From Heligmosomoides polygyrus polygyrus (lineage: Eukaryota > Nematoda > Chromadorea > Rhabditida > Heligmosomidae), in the NCBI GenBank assembly GCA_947396885.1, contig OX377205.1, positions 66,622,969 to 66,686,968 on the forward strand: DNA of 64,000 nt. The letters are read 5' to 3'. Below, piece by piece: positions 21,593 to 33,316 of the stretch. The position numbers and the translations under genes are program-made. The notes beneath the pieces are model-generated. The model saw only the letters and a program-made list of their open reading frames with translations, ran no database searches and was not told where the DNA came from. Position 1 is the first letter of the stretch; each line of letters starts with the position of its first letter.

Positions 21593-23752
21593 CTGGAAAC
21601 TGCTATGAGAGATCGCACCTTGTGAGAAAACTGCAAAACACAGTACGGTCGTCTTTAGGATGACCTCTGCGATTGACAGAAAAACTTAGATTTATGGAAG
21701 CTTCCGTGCATCAGCTGCATACGGTTGCAGGTGTTAGCTCAGATTTCATGGCGCGCAGAAAGCACAGCGCGCAACGAATCACTCCTCCATGTGCTGCTTT
21801 TGGAAGAGATGAGGAGTGTGTACTGTTGATGTAGCTTATGACGCAGATGAAACGACGAGGAGTGATGGAAGCATTGAAAATGCGCAAAAAGGATTCCTAA
21901 TGAATGCTACTGAGGAGACGTTAGAACTCCGAGCAGGGATCCATATCATATACATAGTCGTGCGTCAAAAAGCTTGAAACAGCATCACCTCTGGCTTCGA
22001 TATCTTCTGATCCACTTTATTTTGATCCATGAGAAGGTCAGCATCGTCACGTTGAACCCTAAGCAGCTCTGGCGACTATACCCCTCTGCTTGGCTCCAAA
22101 AATCTTACGATTTTCTATGCCTAACACGATGCTTTTCAGGATGAAGGTCCTGATACAAATCTATAAACTCTTAATTAGCTTTCAATTTTAAACGTGGATC
22201 CGAAACACCCAGGCAGAAACAATTGCATTCCTTTGTGGAGGGAGAACTTCTACAGTCACGTTGTGTGTGTAACCGCACTCAAAGTTATCGTTTTATAAAT
22301 TTTTGACAAACTCTCATGAGGTTGTAGTGAGAGAAGTGGATGGATTTCCCTATATAGGTTTGCGCTTTCATTGTTTCTCAAAATCGTAATTCGTGAAGAT
22401 AGATTAAATGTAGAGCATAATATATTCTAGAGATACAGCATTGCAGCGCACTTGGAGCTGTTCATTGCTGAGGTCGCCAAAGAATTCCCAAATGTATTTC
22501 ACTCACATTCAAAGAAAAAACCATCTTTCTGAACTGAAATTATGAGTGAAAAAGAGGACTACTCTCTATGACCTAATGTAATGGTTGCCAATGCAGAACA
22601 CTCTCTGTGCCCATTAATAAAACATTTTCGCAGAAAAGATACTGATATACTAGATTACAAACCACTTCTGATTTGTAAACGAAGCAGCGTTGCCCAAAAT
22701 ATCATTTTAGTTGTATTTTGCTCACACACCGTATGATTTTGTTCCCTGATAAGTGAGGAAGCAAATTCGTTATCTCTAAAAACAGGGAAATCGCGCAAAT
22801 AGAATGATCGCTGGTTATTGACCTACCATTCCGAAAGTTTTATTGTTTGACGGTATACAAAGTCCCTCCAGCTTTCCAGCGTAAATCAGTTTGAACACAT
22901 TCCATTGAAAATAAATATTTCAAGCAAGTCTATTGCATGTTTATAAAGAAAGCAATCGTTTACCTGGGGAAATAAAATATTTGAGAAAGCATTTCATGAA
23001 AACGACAACTCTCGGAAGATTAGAGTTCCGAATACAATCTTCGTGTTGGGTGAAACGTGCTGTGCTAAGCAAAATATGGTGGAAGTAGAGCATGTCGTTT
23101 CCGTGTATGTGGATAGGAAACCGCTAACAACGTTTCTGTTGAAGAGACGATAGGAATTGCGAGAGTTCTGTGTAAATCGTCTTCACAGGAGATCTGACTT
23201 AGGTAGGTAATATTAAGGACGGATGCTCTATTGATACCATTACCTATAAAATTTGAGCGAGATACAGATATCTCAGCGGTGTGCTTATAAAACAGTGACC
23301 ATAGAAGATGATTTTGTGAGATTTCACGCTTTTCAGCGAGCTTTTGCTATGAATGGACTGAGGAGAGCTGTGTGGGACTCTCATTGATAAGAAGCTGTGC
23401 AAAAATAAGGAGACGTTGAAGCAAAGCTTCGTTACTCGTTTACCACCGCAGTGCTTTTTCAAAATTTTGTTCTCGTTTGTGGTGAACTTTAATGAGGAAG
23501 GAGACAGCTAAGCGCATAGCATTTTCCAAAAAGTAGTGATTTGAAATCTTTCTCCATTTGTCGTATTTTTTGCAGTAGGACTGTTCATGCAGTAGACTTC
23601 CTTCTACTTTTAGAAATAACACATCGGTGATTTCTCACGTTTATATTACCGTTTTTTGAAGCCTGCCGGAAGGTCGTGGTTGGATGATTAATGGGACTCC
23701 AGTACTTAAATTGCTACATTAAAAATGAGGTGGGATGACAAACTCATAGACA
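21593..23752. other. No recognisable gene
   Basis: AT-rich, with only short open frames. No repeat ends, known domains or RNA genes seen. It could contain upstream sequence or further exons of the minus-strand gene candidate. Confidence 0.45.
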
Positions 23753-24020
23753 GGGCGCATGTAGCGCAATCGGAGGAGGTGCCGGCTGTCGCCTGCACCC
23801 GATACCAGGTTACTGGTTCGGATTTCCCGCCCAGGCCAACCAACCCTTTCATCCCTCCGGGTTCATTTAGTTGGTATTAGACTTGTCTGGGAAGGATAGA
23901 GCGCAGACTTGTTCATCGGCTGTCCATCGCAAGTCATTGTACGGCCGTATAGAAGTAGAATGCGTGGCGCATGGCAAAAGAGACTGAGCAACGCCATCCT
24001 TTATCCTTTTATCCTTATAA
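23753..24020 (+). mobile_element. tRNA-derived SINE
   Basis: Starts GGGCGCATG with an A box TAGCGCAATCGG (23762-23773) and a B box GGTTCGGATTT (23815-23825), spaced as in a tRNA. The acceptor-like GGGCG pairs with CGCCC at about 23828-23832. About 180 bp of unrelated body follows, and the element ends in a short TTTATCC/TTTTATCC repeat at about 23998-24016. The internal boxes are an RNA polymerase III promoter. SINEs depend on a partner LINE for movement, and the tail does not obviously match the LINEs in this window. Confidence 0.7.
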
Positions 24021-24880
24021 TCATAAATCTTCACAATCTTGCAAAATCTATAGGTTTTTGATGATCGAGCAATTAACCTACAGTTCCATGACCATGAAAT
24101 ACTAGATCTCTGAAGGCGATAAATATCCCGAGGTCGGCTTCGTCATTAACGAAGTGACCGTGGAGATACTTAAGGCGACCTATATAGTATTGCAGGGCGT
24201 TGTGTGGGAAGTCTTCTGGTAGGTCAGAAATGGCAGCAAACTGTAGCGCTTCACAGCGGGCCAATAGCAGCACGAACCAATGACGTAGGTGAACGCTCAG
24301 GAGAAGACGCCGTTGTGGGACATATATGGGGAAGGGGAGGGGGATGGCTTCATGCCGAAAACGTACACGGCTGATTTTATTGGAGATGAGAAAGTTGGCC
24401 TGCAGACAGGAAGAAAATTTTATTCCTCGTTTACTTCAAAGTCATTTATTTCAAAGATTATACTATCATTTTTCTATACCGCTTATAACATTTTTTTCTA
24501 AAAGCGTAGATTGGTTAGAATGGATCGTCAAAAATTAAAGGTGAAGGAATTGCATAACTATCCTTCGCAAGTGCGAGGTTAGCAAGATGGATGGGAAACC
24601 GCTAGCACGCCTTTCACCTTTTTCTGTAAGAGTGGCCGCACTAACGTAATGTACATAGATTTCATGCCTAAATTGGAAAAAATTGGAAATTGGAAAATTG
24701 GATTCAGGAACGACTATGTTGTATTGTGTGATCTTTCCGATGGTGGGGTTTCCACTCTTTTGACACCAAAAACAAAGAGCGCGATGAGACATGTTTAGAA
24801 AATCGTGAAAAACGAGTAATCATATGCGCAGTCCATTTTTGCCTGCCATTGGGTTCGTTAGTTCTAAGCACCCTGTTATT
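24021..24880. other. No recognisable gene
   Basis: No supported coding frame, repeat end or RNA gene between the SINE and the decayed mariner. Confidence 0.4.
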
Positions 24881-24889
24881 TTGACCTCT

Positions 24890-26060
24890 TTAGAATGCAT
24901 CAGAGAAAGAATTGAGAATTTCGTATCCAAAGAAGCGGTTACTGGATACCCAGCCTGTGGTTTGAACTCCCGCTATTAGGTCGTTGCATACGAAATGGCC
25001 GACTTTGACTGAAAGTTTTGACAGATCATAGTTTTGCTTGGAAGCAAATTTATCAATCGAAATAAGCACCATTACAATTAATACACTTTTCCAAACGAGG
25101 CAATAGCTTAGATATTCCATCTTTGTAAAAGTCAGAACTACGAGAATTAATGAAACAAAGGAAGTCATTATCGACATCATCGTGGATGCTGAACGTTTTA
25201 TCCTTCACATGTTGATCTAAATGCTTGAAAAAAGATAATCAGTAGGGAATGGATCTGGTGAATATACAGGATGTGGAAAAGCTTCATATCTCGATTGATC
25301 CAATTTCTGGACAACAATTTTTGAAACGTGCGGATGCGCGTTGACAAGCAGTAGGATTGGGCCTCTTCCATTGACCAAAGCCGGCTGCTTTTCAATAAAC
25401 TTCTAGTGCATCACTTCAACTTCGGAACAGTACTTCTCCGCTGTAATAGTCTTTCCAGTCTTCAAGAACTTGTAATGGATAATACCATGGTCTTCTTCGG
25501 ATGGAGACATGGCTTCGGCACCTCCTTGAGACTCTCAATCTTGTCCAGCCATTGCGCAGAGCGACGGCGATTGTCATAAAGAATCCAGTTTTATCGCATG
25601 TCACGATCCTGCTCAAAAAGGCTCTCTTAGATTGCATCAGTCTTAACGAAACACAGGTGGCGTGACGCTTCAGCATCTGCACAGCGGTCAGCTCGAAGGA
25701 GAATCATTTACTATATTTCTTCACTTTCCGATCGCATTCAAGTAACGACTGAAAGCGCTGCCGTCAACGCTGAAATGCTATGCTGGCTCTCTCACAGTTT
25801 GATACGGATCGGCTTCCACCATGGCTTTAAGTTGGTGGCCGTTAAGGAGGGATGACAGCCTACTTCGGTCTTCACCTTCAGACTTTCATCTCCAGGTCGA
25901 AATCTTTCAAACAAGTGACGAATTGTGTGTTCCTTAGCGAAATACTCCTCAAATGCAGCGTTGATGTTACAAGCTGCGGCCGGGCATTGTGTTCACTTTT
26001 CCATTCATATAAGTAAGGCACCCAAACATCACGTGATTCAATCTGTAAACACAACGTCAA
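24890..26060 (-). pseudogene. Decayed mariner transposase
   Basis: Minus-strand text from 26060 gives a degraded mariner N-terminus (WVPYLYEWKSEHNAR, compare the YLYEFKLG of the intact copy at 58.2 kb). Then, at about 25640-25460, FLSRIVTCDKTGF, a relic of FLDRIVTCDEKW in which the catalytic D survives. At about 25360-25220 come NGRGPILLLVNAHPHVSKIV and SPDPFPTDYLF, relics of the second and third catalytic blocks. There are many frameshifts. Terminal repeats were not located with confidence. Confidence 0.7.
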
Positions 26061-26239
26061 AAACCCGGAAAGAAGGAATCATGTCACGAAAGCTATAAAA
26101 GGGAAGAAAGCGGAGATTCCGCGCTTTCAGGAAGTATACACAATGCCTGGAACGGGAATGCGTAGCCAGGAAAAATCGACCAGAATATACTTACTTTACT
26201 TTGATACTTTGATGGTCCTTTTGTCGGCTGAAGGTCTTC

Positions 26240-27585
26240 TCAGCGGGGACCACAACTCTTCCAAACCGCTCGATCTCTGGCTGCTTGCATCCAGTGAGGC
26301 AGACTCCGCTCTCTGAAAGATCTTGAGAATGAGTCTGCCCATCGCGTTGGCGGTCGTCCCAGTGGTCTCTTATGGTCTCTCGGGAGCCATTCTGTGACGC
26401 GGAGGCTCCATCTATCGTCCTTTCGTCGAAGCAGGTGTCCGGCCCAGCGATATTTGGACTTCTTCATGTACTGCAGCGGGTCTGCTAATTGCGACTTCTC
26501 CCGTAGCTCTGAACTTCGTAGGCCTTCTTGCCATTGCTGACGAAGGCTTGTCCTCAGAAGACATCTCTCCAGCGCATGATGCGTAGTTTGCATCGCTCTG
26601 GCGATTGTCTTGTTGTCGGGCCAGGTTTCCGTCGCGTAACACATCGCAGGCAGTACAGATGCGTTGAATATCGAGGCCCTGAGGCCGGGATCCTTGACCT
26701 GATCGGTGACTTCGCGAATCGAACTGAAGGCTGCCCATGCTGCGCGTCTCCTGCGGGCGATTTCAGGAGCGAGGTGGTTGTCCATGTTCAGCTCTCTTCC
26801 CAGATAGACGTAGGAGTCGACCTGTTGAAGAGCGACTCCATTTAACCTTACGAGTCCCGTGTCACACCACTGGTTGACCATAAATTGTGTTTTGGACATA
26901 TTCATGTCCAATCCAATCGTCATACCTGCCACATTGAGCTCGTTCAGCATTTCCTCGACTTCTGCCATGCTGGTAGAGATGAGAACAATATCGTCGGCGA
27001 AGCGAAGGTTGCTGATCCGTTTAACGTCGACAAGGTAGCCTTTATCGTCCCAGTTCAAGTCTTTCATGGCATCCTGGGGTGCCGCTGTGAATAGCTTGGG
27101 AGAAATCGTGTCTCCCTGCCGTACTCCTTTCCCGATAGGAATTTTAAGCTTCCGATCGAACAACTGGATGATGGTCGATGTGTTCGAGAAGCATTCGTCG
27201 AGAAGTCGGATGTAGGACGATGGTATACCAGCGTGTACAAGTGCGTTCAAAACGGCGTTGATTTCCACAGAGTCGAACGCTTTCCGGTAATCCACGAAGA
27301 CAAGGACAAGTGGGAGGTGATATTCGCGGCTACTCTCGATGAGCTGTGAGACAGTCTGAATATGGTCCATGCAGGAGAAATCCTTGCGAAACCCTGCTTG
27401 CTCCACTGGCTGATACTCATCCAAGCAACGCTCCATACGATTGAGCACTATCTTGGTGAAGGTCTTGTAGACAACCGAGAGAAGACTGATGGGTCGATAG
27501 TTTTGATATCCTCCTGCTGACCTTTTTTGAAGATTAAATCTGTTTTCGACTCCTTCCATGAGTCCGGAATCCTACCAAGTCGAAG
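26240..27585 (-). pseudogene. RTE-1-like reverse transcriptase (3' part)
   Basis: A long open frame of about 430 codons, with one shift near 27500 joining it to the upstream RLGRIPDSWKES segment. RT blocks: NYRPISLLSVVYKTFTKIVL, QAGFRKDFSCMDHI, FVDYRKAFDSV, GVRQGDTISPKLF and the catalytic FADDIVLIS, then VDSYVYLGRELNMD. A C-terminal RWAGHLLRRKDDRW and RPLGRPPTRWAD complete the usual RTE pattern. All visible catalytic residues are kept (FADD), so this copy is less decayed than the other LINEs here. It cannot be expressed as one protein because the BEL insertion separates it from its 5' part. Confidence 0.85.
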
Positions 27586-27587
27586 GT

Positions 27588-27723
27588 TGTGAAGGTTTAT
27601 TGCTTGGTGGAGTGAACGATAGAATGAAGAAGAATGGATCACACTTCTCTCGTTGTGCTTTTATACAAAGAGAAATAGAGAATGAACTGATAATAAACTG
27701 ATGTGTGTTATCGTTCAGATAAA
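27588..27723 (-). repeat. BEL 3' LTR
   Basis: 136-bp LTR. Differs from the 5' LTR by about three substitutions and one indel, suggesting a moderately recent insertion. On the plus strand it starts TGTGAAGGTTTATTG and ends CAGATAAA. Confidence 0.93.
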
Positions 27724-27768
27724 TTCCGGGGCGAGCGATGTTGTTGAGTTCTTCGTCGATTGCGTCTT

Positions 27769-28706
27769 TCACTGGAATGAACTTGCTGTCGGTTTTTTGG
27801 AACGCGTCTTCATGTGATGAGTTGCAGCTGGTAGTGGTTCTGGTTCTTTTTCTGGAACGCCGGTTTCTGATGTTCTGAAATTGTCGATTTCGAAGCGGCA
27901 TATGAGATTGATGGGTCGCGTGATGATTTTTCTTGAAGGTAATCTGATTTGGACAGACCTCATGTAGTTGTCAGAAGATCCGCAGATTTGACCGATTTTC
28001 CACGTACCTCTTTTGTGGTCTTTTTCTTGCATGAGAACATAGTCTTCGAAATTTGGTTGATTTGGTTGATAACTTTTGGGATGTGGGTGGGAAGTTTGGA
28101 AACGTTCTTGAAGGCAAGTGAGGTATTCGTTTGACCATCTTGTCCAAAAGTTGTTTAAAATATCGAGGCCGAATTTCCAATCCCTGACCAAATCGTCTCT
28201 AGTTGTGTATGAAGGTTTCCATTCGTCGTTTTCTTCGAGAAGTCGAGGACTTGAAAGTCGAGTCCTCGACTTCTCGAAGAAAACGACGATCAGCAAACAA
28301 AACAGTGTTTGTTGATTATTCTTTTAACTGTTGTTCTGCCCTTTGGTATCCATACAGATTTGCGAAGTTCCATCAAAGTTTGTTCGTTCCCACAGTGAAA
28401 ATTTTTCACGTGAATATGCAACACGAAAAGTGCTGTGATATGGCTTTTCCTTGGGAGCAATATGGGATGCGTCGTTTCATATGGTAATGCGGCGTTATCT
28501 ATCCTTGTCTGGACACGTACCAGTTTTAGTTGGTCACATTCGTAAAGCTTGAGTTGACGGCACAATTCTTCAGTGGGTGGATTTTCCTTCTGGGCGGTTC
28601 GGAAAAGGATGACTTCCGCCTTTGTACGCCACTGCGATGTGGAATTGCCTAAGTATTTGATAGCGTTTGGGGTGAGTTGGGCGATCAGCTTTACCACGTA
28701 TGCCAT
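27769..28706 (-). pseudogene. BEL integrase lacking its catalytic core
   Basis: 28706-28290 gives the integrase N-terminal HHCC zinc finger (HVKNFHCGNEQTLMELRKS and a final NKHCFVC). The text then jumps directly to the C-terminal region (LVRDWKFGLDILNNFWTRW, EYLTCLQERF, GTWKIGQI, RLPSRKIITRPINLICRFE). The entire DDE catalytic core expected between them is absent. The junction is occupied by the 28-bp-arm inverted repeat at 28224-28288, so deletion and snap-back duplication probably happened together. Confidence 0.9.
28224..28288. repeat. 28-bp-arm inverted duplication at the integrase deletion junction
   Basis: Arms 28224-28251 and 28261-28288 are perfect reverse complements with a 9-nt loop (TGAAAGTCG region). 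It lies exactly where integrase core sequence is missing. Confidence 0.95.
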
Positions 28707-28847
28707 CGTATTAAGGATGCGATTCCATGAACTGAATCTTTCGCTTTGAATGAGGGGTTGTTGCGTAGGTGGTGTGGAAGTCGAAAAGGTGGTGAAATGA
28801 TGGTTATCGTTCAGAAGATCTTTTGGTTCGTTGATATCGCTGTTGGG

Positions 28848-30981
28848 TCAAAAGGATTCTTCTTTGGGTAGAAATTCTGGCCCATTCCACCAAAGCTGAT
28901 CATTGATCAGTTGCTCGATTGTACATCCTCTGCTTGCAACGTCAGCAGGGTCCGTCGGTCCTGGTACATGTAGTATTTGGACATTTTCTGTGTTTTTTCT
29001 GATGGCATTTACGCGATTTTTCACGAATACGGGAAGTTCTTTGTTTGATTGCGTCCATGCTATCGCTACTCTGCTATCTGACCATAAGCAAAGGCGGGTC
29101 GTAGTTAGTTTTAGTTGCTCATTTAGGTACTGGAGAAGATTGGCACCGATTACGAGAGCTGAGAGTTCAAGTTTTGGTATGGTTATGGTGGACTTCTTCG
29201 GAGCGAGGCGGGATTTTGCCGACAGAAGTGAAGAACGAATTCTTTGTGTTCCTTGCATTTCGACAAGGTAGGATGATGCAGAGTATGCTGCATGTGAGGC
29301 ATCAACAAAAACGTGGATTTCGTATTTTGCGTCGGTTGTGTGCCTTGATAGGATTGCACGAGGAAGTTTGATGCATTGATTTGTCCAGGACTGGAGAATT
29401 GATTCCCATTCCTTTAAAAGTGGTCCTGTCAGAGCTTCGTCCCACGTTAGGTTTTCAGACCATAATTTCTGGATGAATATTTTTCCAACTAAAGTGACTG
29501 GTGTTGCCCAACCATACGGATCATACATACTTGCAACTTGTTGAAGCACTTTTCTCTTTGTCCATGTTGTCGTTTCATTTAGGATAGCACGTGGGAGTTT
29601 GAGTTCAAGTTCGTCTGTCATTGGGTTCCACTTCATTCCAAGTATCGTGTTATTCTCATCTATTTCGCAACCTTCGTTTTGTTTGATGAATTGATTTAGT
29701 TCTTTGCTGCTGCTGATATAGTCTCTCATGTTCATTCCTGCGTCGCGGAAGAGTTTTTTGGATTCGCTGTAGAATATTTTTCCTTCTTCCACCGATGATA
29801 CGCCATAGAAATTGTTGTCGACATAGGTGTTTTGTAGTATGTTCTGAGAGAGTGAAGTATTCGTGGTGGCGAGATGGTAGTGAATGGTTCCGGCAAGTAG
29901 GAATGGGGAGGATATGAGTCCAAAGGGAACGCGACGAAATCTGTATACCACGATGTTGGACTTTGTCACTCCCTTAGTAAGGTCACGAAGCCAGAAAAAT
30001 CTTGTAAAATCGCGGCTCTCTTCATGCAATCCGATCATTAAGAATGCCTTTTCGATGTCACTGGAGATTAAAATAGGCATTGTTCTTATACGAAGGAGAA
30101 CGCCTAGGATGTCAGGGAGAAGGTTGGGCCTTTGAAGAGAATTTCGTTGAGACTTTTGTTCTCCTTCCTTTTTGCAGATCCCTCAAATACACACCTGATT
30201 TTGGTATGTTTTCGCGATTCGGTGACGACGCCATGATGAGCTAGATAATGACTTGGTCTTTTGTTAGCATTTTCATCTACTTCTTCGATTATTCCGTTCT
30301 TTAGTTGGTCTTGAAAGATGATATGGTATTGTTCCATGTACGTTGGGTTGTTTCGCAGCATCTTGAAGTTAGAGACGAGTCGCGAAAACGCTAGTTCACG
30401 ATTTGTCGGGATGTTTTCTGGAGAGGATTTGAATGGAAGTTTTACGTAGTAGCGCTGTTCTTCTCTATCGTATGTGATTGTGTTATTGAATTCTTGCAAG
30501 CATTGCTCTTCATTAGGATCGTTTGGTTTTCCATGATTCCCATCGACTCATTCGTCCAAAATCGTTCGATGAGCTTTTCGAGCTCCGCATGATTTCCCGG
30601 GTTTGATATGGAAGCAGGTTCGTTTGAAGAAATGTTGTTAGATTGGCTGCTGTGGAACGAACTGTCAGTGATTATCTTTCCGATTCGTGTGTTGACGACA
30701 CGATATCTTCGAGAACCACTTGACACTGTTGAGACATGAAATTGTTCGTTATACACCAAATTTCAGAAATAATCCATTCCAATAAGGATTTTGGGAGATG
30801 ATTCCTTAGTTGAGATGGGATGAAGCAGGGAGTCCTCCAAATAGGCGTATTTCAGTTTCCTGGTAAGTCTTGGGATGGCTTGTACTTGAAGGTAGGTTTC
30901 AGTGTTGTCTGTGCAACGAATGCCTACTCTGTGTGCAGTTGCCGAGATTGAAATTGGTGTACTGCTTGCGAATGTATACAT
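28848..30981 (-). pseudogene. BEL reverse transcriptase and RNase H
   Basis: RT from about 30500: LKNGIIEEVDE, HHGVVTESRKHTKIRCVFEG, SDIEKAFLMIGLHEESRDFT and the palm motif TYVDNNFYG. The expected YVDD reads YVDN, so one catalytic aspartate is changed. RNase H follows (EIHVFVDASHAAYSA, LSALVIGANLL, LWSDSRVAIAW, then HVPGPTDPADVASRG). The pre-RT section (30981-30104) is split over three frames. With the D-to-N change and frameshifts, this RT should be inactive. Confidence 0.9.
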
Positions 30982-31020
30982 GTTGATTTCCTGTTGATCA
31001 GACGATTGAAATTTGAGCTG

Positions 31021-32316
31021 TTATGCAAGGTCATTCGTGATGTATGATTGCGATGCACCGGTGTCTAGAAGAGCGGTGGTATGGATTTCGATATCCTTGT
31101 TTTCTGGGTTGAACAGTGTGATATCGACACACATTAACAGTGGCTTTCCTGGTTCATGCGGCTGTTTATCGGCATGAAGGGTTGCTGTTTGCTTCACGTC
31201 TTCTGAAGGTGTCGAGACTTCGACTTCTTTTGAGAAGTGAGTATCAGTGGCACTTCGTTTCGTTGAAGATACGTGTGTGTTTTGATTATGGACGAATTGG
31301 CTTCGTTGGGGGGAATAGGTGTTGGCCTGCTGTCTGTAGCATAGAGAGGTGTGGTGGGGTTCTGAGCAATTGGAGCATGTTTTCTTTGAGGTGCATCTTG
31401 TTGTTGGGTGTTTGTCAGGCAGGCAGTTGTAGCAGAGGTGCTTTTCTTTCACAATGCTGATCCTGCTTGATGGTGTTGGGTACATTCGGCAGGTGAAGGA
31501 GGTATGGTCGAGTTCGGAGCAGAATTTGCATTTGCTTTGCTTTGTGGGATTGACGTTGCTGGTGGGACGGAAGGTTGTAGACGGTTTTAAGTTGACGTAG
31601 AATTGATACGATTGATCGAACTGATCGTATCGACTTTCGCATTCCATTTCTTGAAGTGTAGATTCTTTTCGGACGATGTCGGTTAGAAGACGGATGAGTT
31701 CGGAAGGGGTAAGGTTGTTCTTGTTCGACGTTTTGTCGTATATCGTGCTCCTAACATACCGTGGCAACTTGTTGAGTAATATAGCTCCTATTCCTATTTC
31801 GTTGTTATCACTTCCATAGGAACAGAGTTGCCTTGTTAGAGTATACATGTTGTTGTAAACGACATCAGATTTCTTCCTTCTTGGTCGCAGGGAGGAAGGT
31901 TTGCGAGCTTCGTTAACAATAGGTGTCGTGCTGTTATCTTGTCATCATAATGACTCTTCAGGATGTCGATGGCGATCTTGTAATTTGTTGATGTGATGGG
32001 CAGTCCCTGTATGCAGTTTAGAGCTCGTCCTTTGAGACAGGACTTTAGCAGGGATAGTTTCGTTGCGTCGTTTATGCCTGACTTGTTTCCGACAAGCGCT
32101 GAAAACCTTTCAAAGAACTCTTGGAAGTCAAGTATCGAGCCGCTGAAGGTTGGTAGGTCGATTCTGCTGAGGAGCGACGCGTCGACGAAGTCCATGTTAT
32201 GACCTGAAACCTGATCATGGTCGTACTCACAGTTACAGCTCGTAGAATTCCGCTTGGCTTGTAATGATCGTGTCCGTCTTCTTTCCGTGGTGCGTCCGTT
32301 TGCCGTGGTCGCCATG
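31021..32316 (-). pseudogene. BEL gag with zinc knuckles and aspartic protease
   Basis: The gag frame starts at the LTR junction (about 32316) and contains LPTFSGSILDFQEFFERFSA, typical of BEL/Pao gag. A frameshift near 31840 follows. Then come three Cys/His knuckles (CKFCSELDHTSFTC, then CYNCLPDKHPTTRC, then CSNCSEPHHTSLC) and the retropepsin motif ALLDTGASQSYI, where D is catalytic. Gag packages the RNA and the protease cleaves the polyprotein. The frameshift prevents full-length translation. Confidence 0.9.
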
Positions 32317-32451
32317 TGAAGGTTTATTGCTTGGTGGAGTGAGCGATAGAATGAAGAAGAATGGATCACACTTCTCTCGTTGTGGCTTTTATACAACGAG
32401 AAATAGAGAATGAACTAATAATAAACTGATGTGTGTTATCGTTCAGATAAA
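32315..32451 (-). repeat. BEL 5' LTR
   Basis: 137-bp LTR at the 5' side for the minus-strand element. It contains an AATAAAC motif and a TATAAAAG-type box on the minus strand (GTTGTATAAAAGCC). It is very short for an LTR but matches its partner end to end. Confidence 0.93.
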
Positions 32452-33090
32452 AAGGTAGTGGTTGAAGTGCTTGGCCTTCTGATCGCAGAGATCTCGTTTG
32501 CAGCGCTTTATGCTTGAACCTTTCCCAGCCGCTTCTAACAGCTTCAATCTTCTGTAGGCTTGAATGGACTCCTTCACTGCAATTCGACAGGCCTTCGAGA
32601 TGGTGAGTTTTTCCAGATGGGAAGCATTAGGATCCAGTTTAACAGCTCTTCTTTGCTCCAAGAGTTTAATCGCATGTGCGTTGAGTCTTGAAGCAGACGG
32701 TGATGTGGCTCCGCAAGAGCTGCTAGCACATTTCAACAGTCCTTTGGTGAGAAGGTCGTAGTCTTCCGATGGATTCAAGAAGATTCCAATCATACGACTT
32801 TACCGCATATTCCAACTCCTCAGACTTGAATGTGGGGATCCTCACCGGTGCCGGTTTATGAGTGTCACGCCTGAACATCCTCTTTTGGAGAGTCAGCTGC
32901 GCACGGACAAGACGGTGATCCGAGCCGGTATCAAATGAAGGCAGCACGGAGACGTCGAACAGACTCCAGCGTCTGTTTGTAAGAACATGGTCGATAAACG
33001 TGTTTCTCCATTTGGGTTTTTCCAGGTCCAGAATTTGAGGTAGCAAAATCATTTCATATGTAGCTACCAAATATATAGGTTCTTTCAAAA
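32452..33090 (-). pseudogene. RTE-1-like endonuclease C-terminus and linker (5' part)
   Basis: The minus strand carries the last endonuclease blocks (KWRNTFIDHVLTNRRWSLFD, then SFDTGSDHRLVRAQLTL with the catalytic S-D-H). A helical linker follows and runs to AKHFNHYL at the BEL insertion site. The N-terminal half of the endonuclease is missing, so the element is 5'-truncated, as is common for LINEs. Confidence 0.8.
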
Positions 33091-33316
33091 TTCTTTCTTT
33101 CCTTCAATTTGAACGTGCATGGCTCCTTCCTATCTCCTAGTCGTACATATGTGAGCCCTCACTTTATGATTTATGCTACTGTAGAGATTTCGCTCTTGCT
33201 AACTGCATACATTCTGCATAATATACCGTTACGCACACAGCTGAATTTTATCCACCTCATTGGTGCGTCGCACTTGGTCGATAAACTGACAGCATTTTTG
33301 AATTGAATAGCAGCTA

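Larger units (their letters stand above)
27588..32451 (-). mobile_element. BEL/Pao LTR retrotransposon (AAGGT duplication)
   Basis: 4864 bp bounded by direct repeats 27588-27723 (136 bp) and 32315-32451 (137 bp), which differ at about four positions. AAGGT flanks both sides (27583-27587 and 32452-32456). Coding order on the minus strand is gag, zinc knuckles, aspartic protease, RT, RNase H, integrase Zn finger and integrase C-terminal domain, which is BEL/Pao order. Immediately after the 5' LTR lies TGGCGACCACGG, a plausible tRNA primer-binding site. It overlaps the gag ATG, whose A is the last base of the LTR. The integrase catalytic core is missing and frames are broken, so the copy cannot move alone. 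Confidence 0.95.
26190..33090 (-). mobile_element. RTE-1-like LINE interrupted by a BEL/Pao element
   Basis: The minus-strand LINE is present in two blocks, 33090-32452 (endonuclease end and linker) and 27587-26190 (reverse transcriptase and 3' end). They join seamlessly when 27588-32451 and one AAGGT copy are removed: the frame reads AKHFNHYL, then RLGRIPDSWKESKTDL. It differs from the RTE copies at 0.1-3.9 and 38.9-52.8 kb and resembles the C. elegans RTE-1 type. It is 5'-truncated near 33090. The 3' end carries TTTGATACTTTGATGG-type repetitive sequence. Confidence 0.85.
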
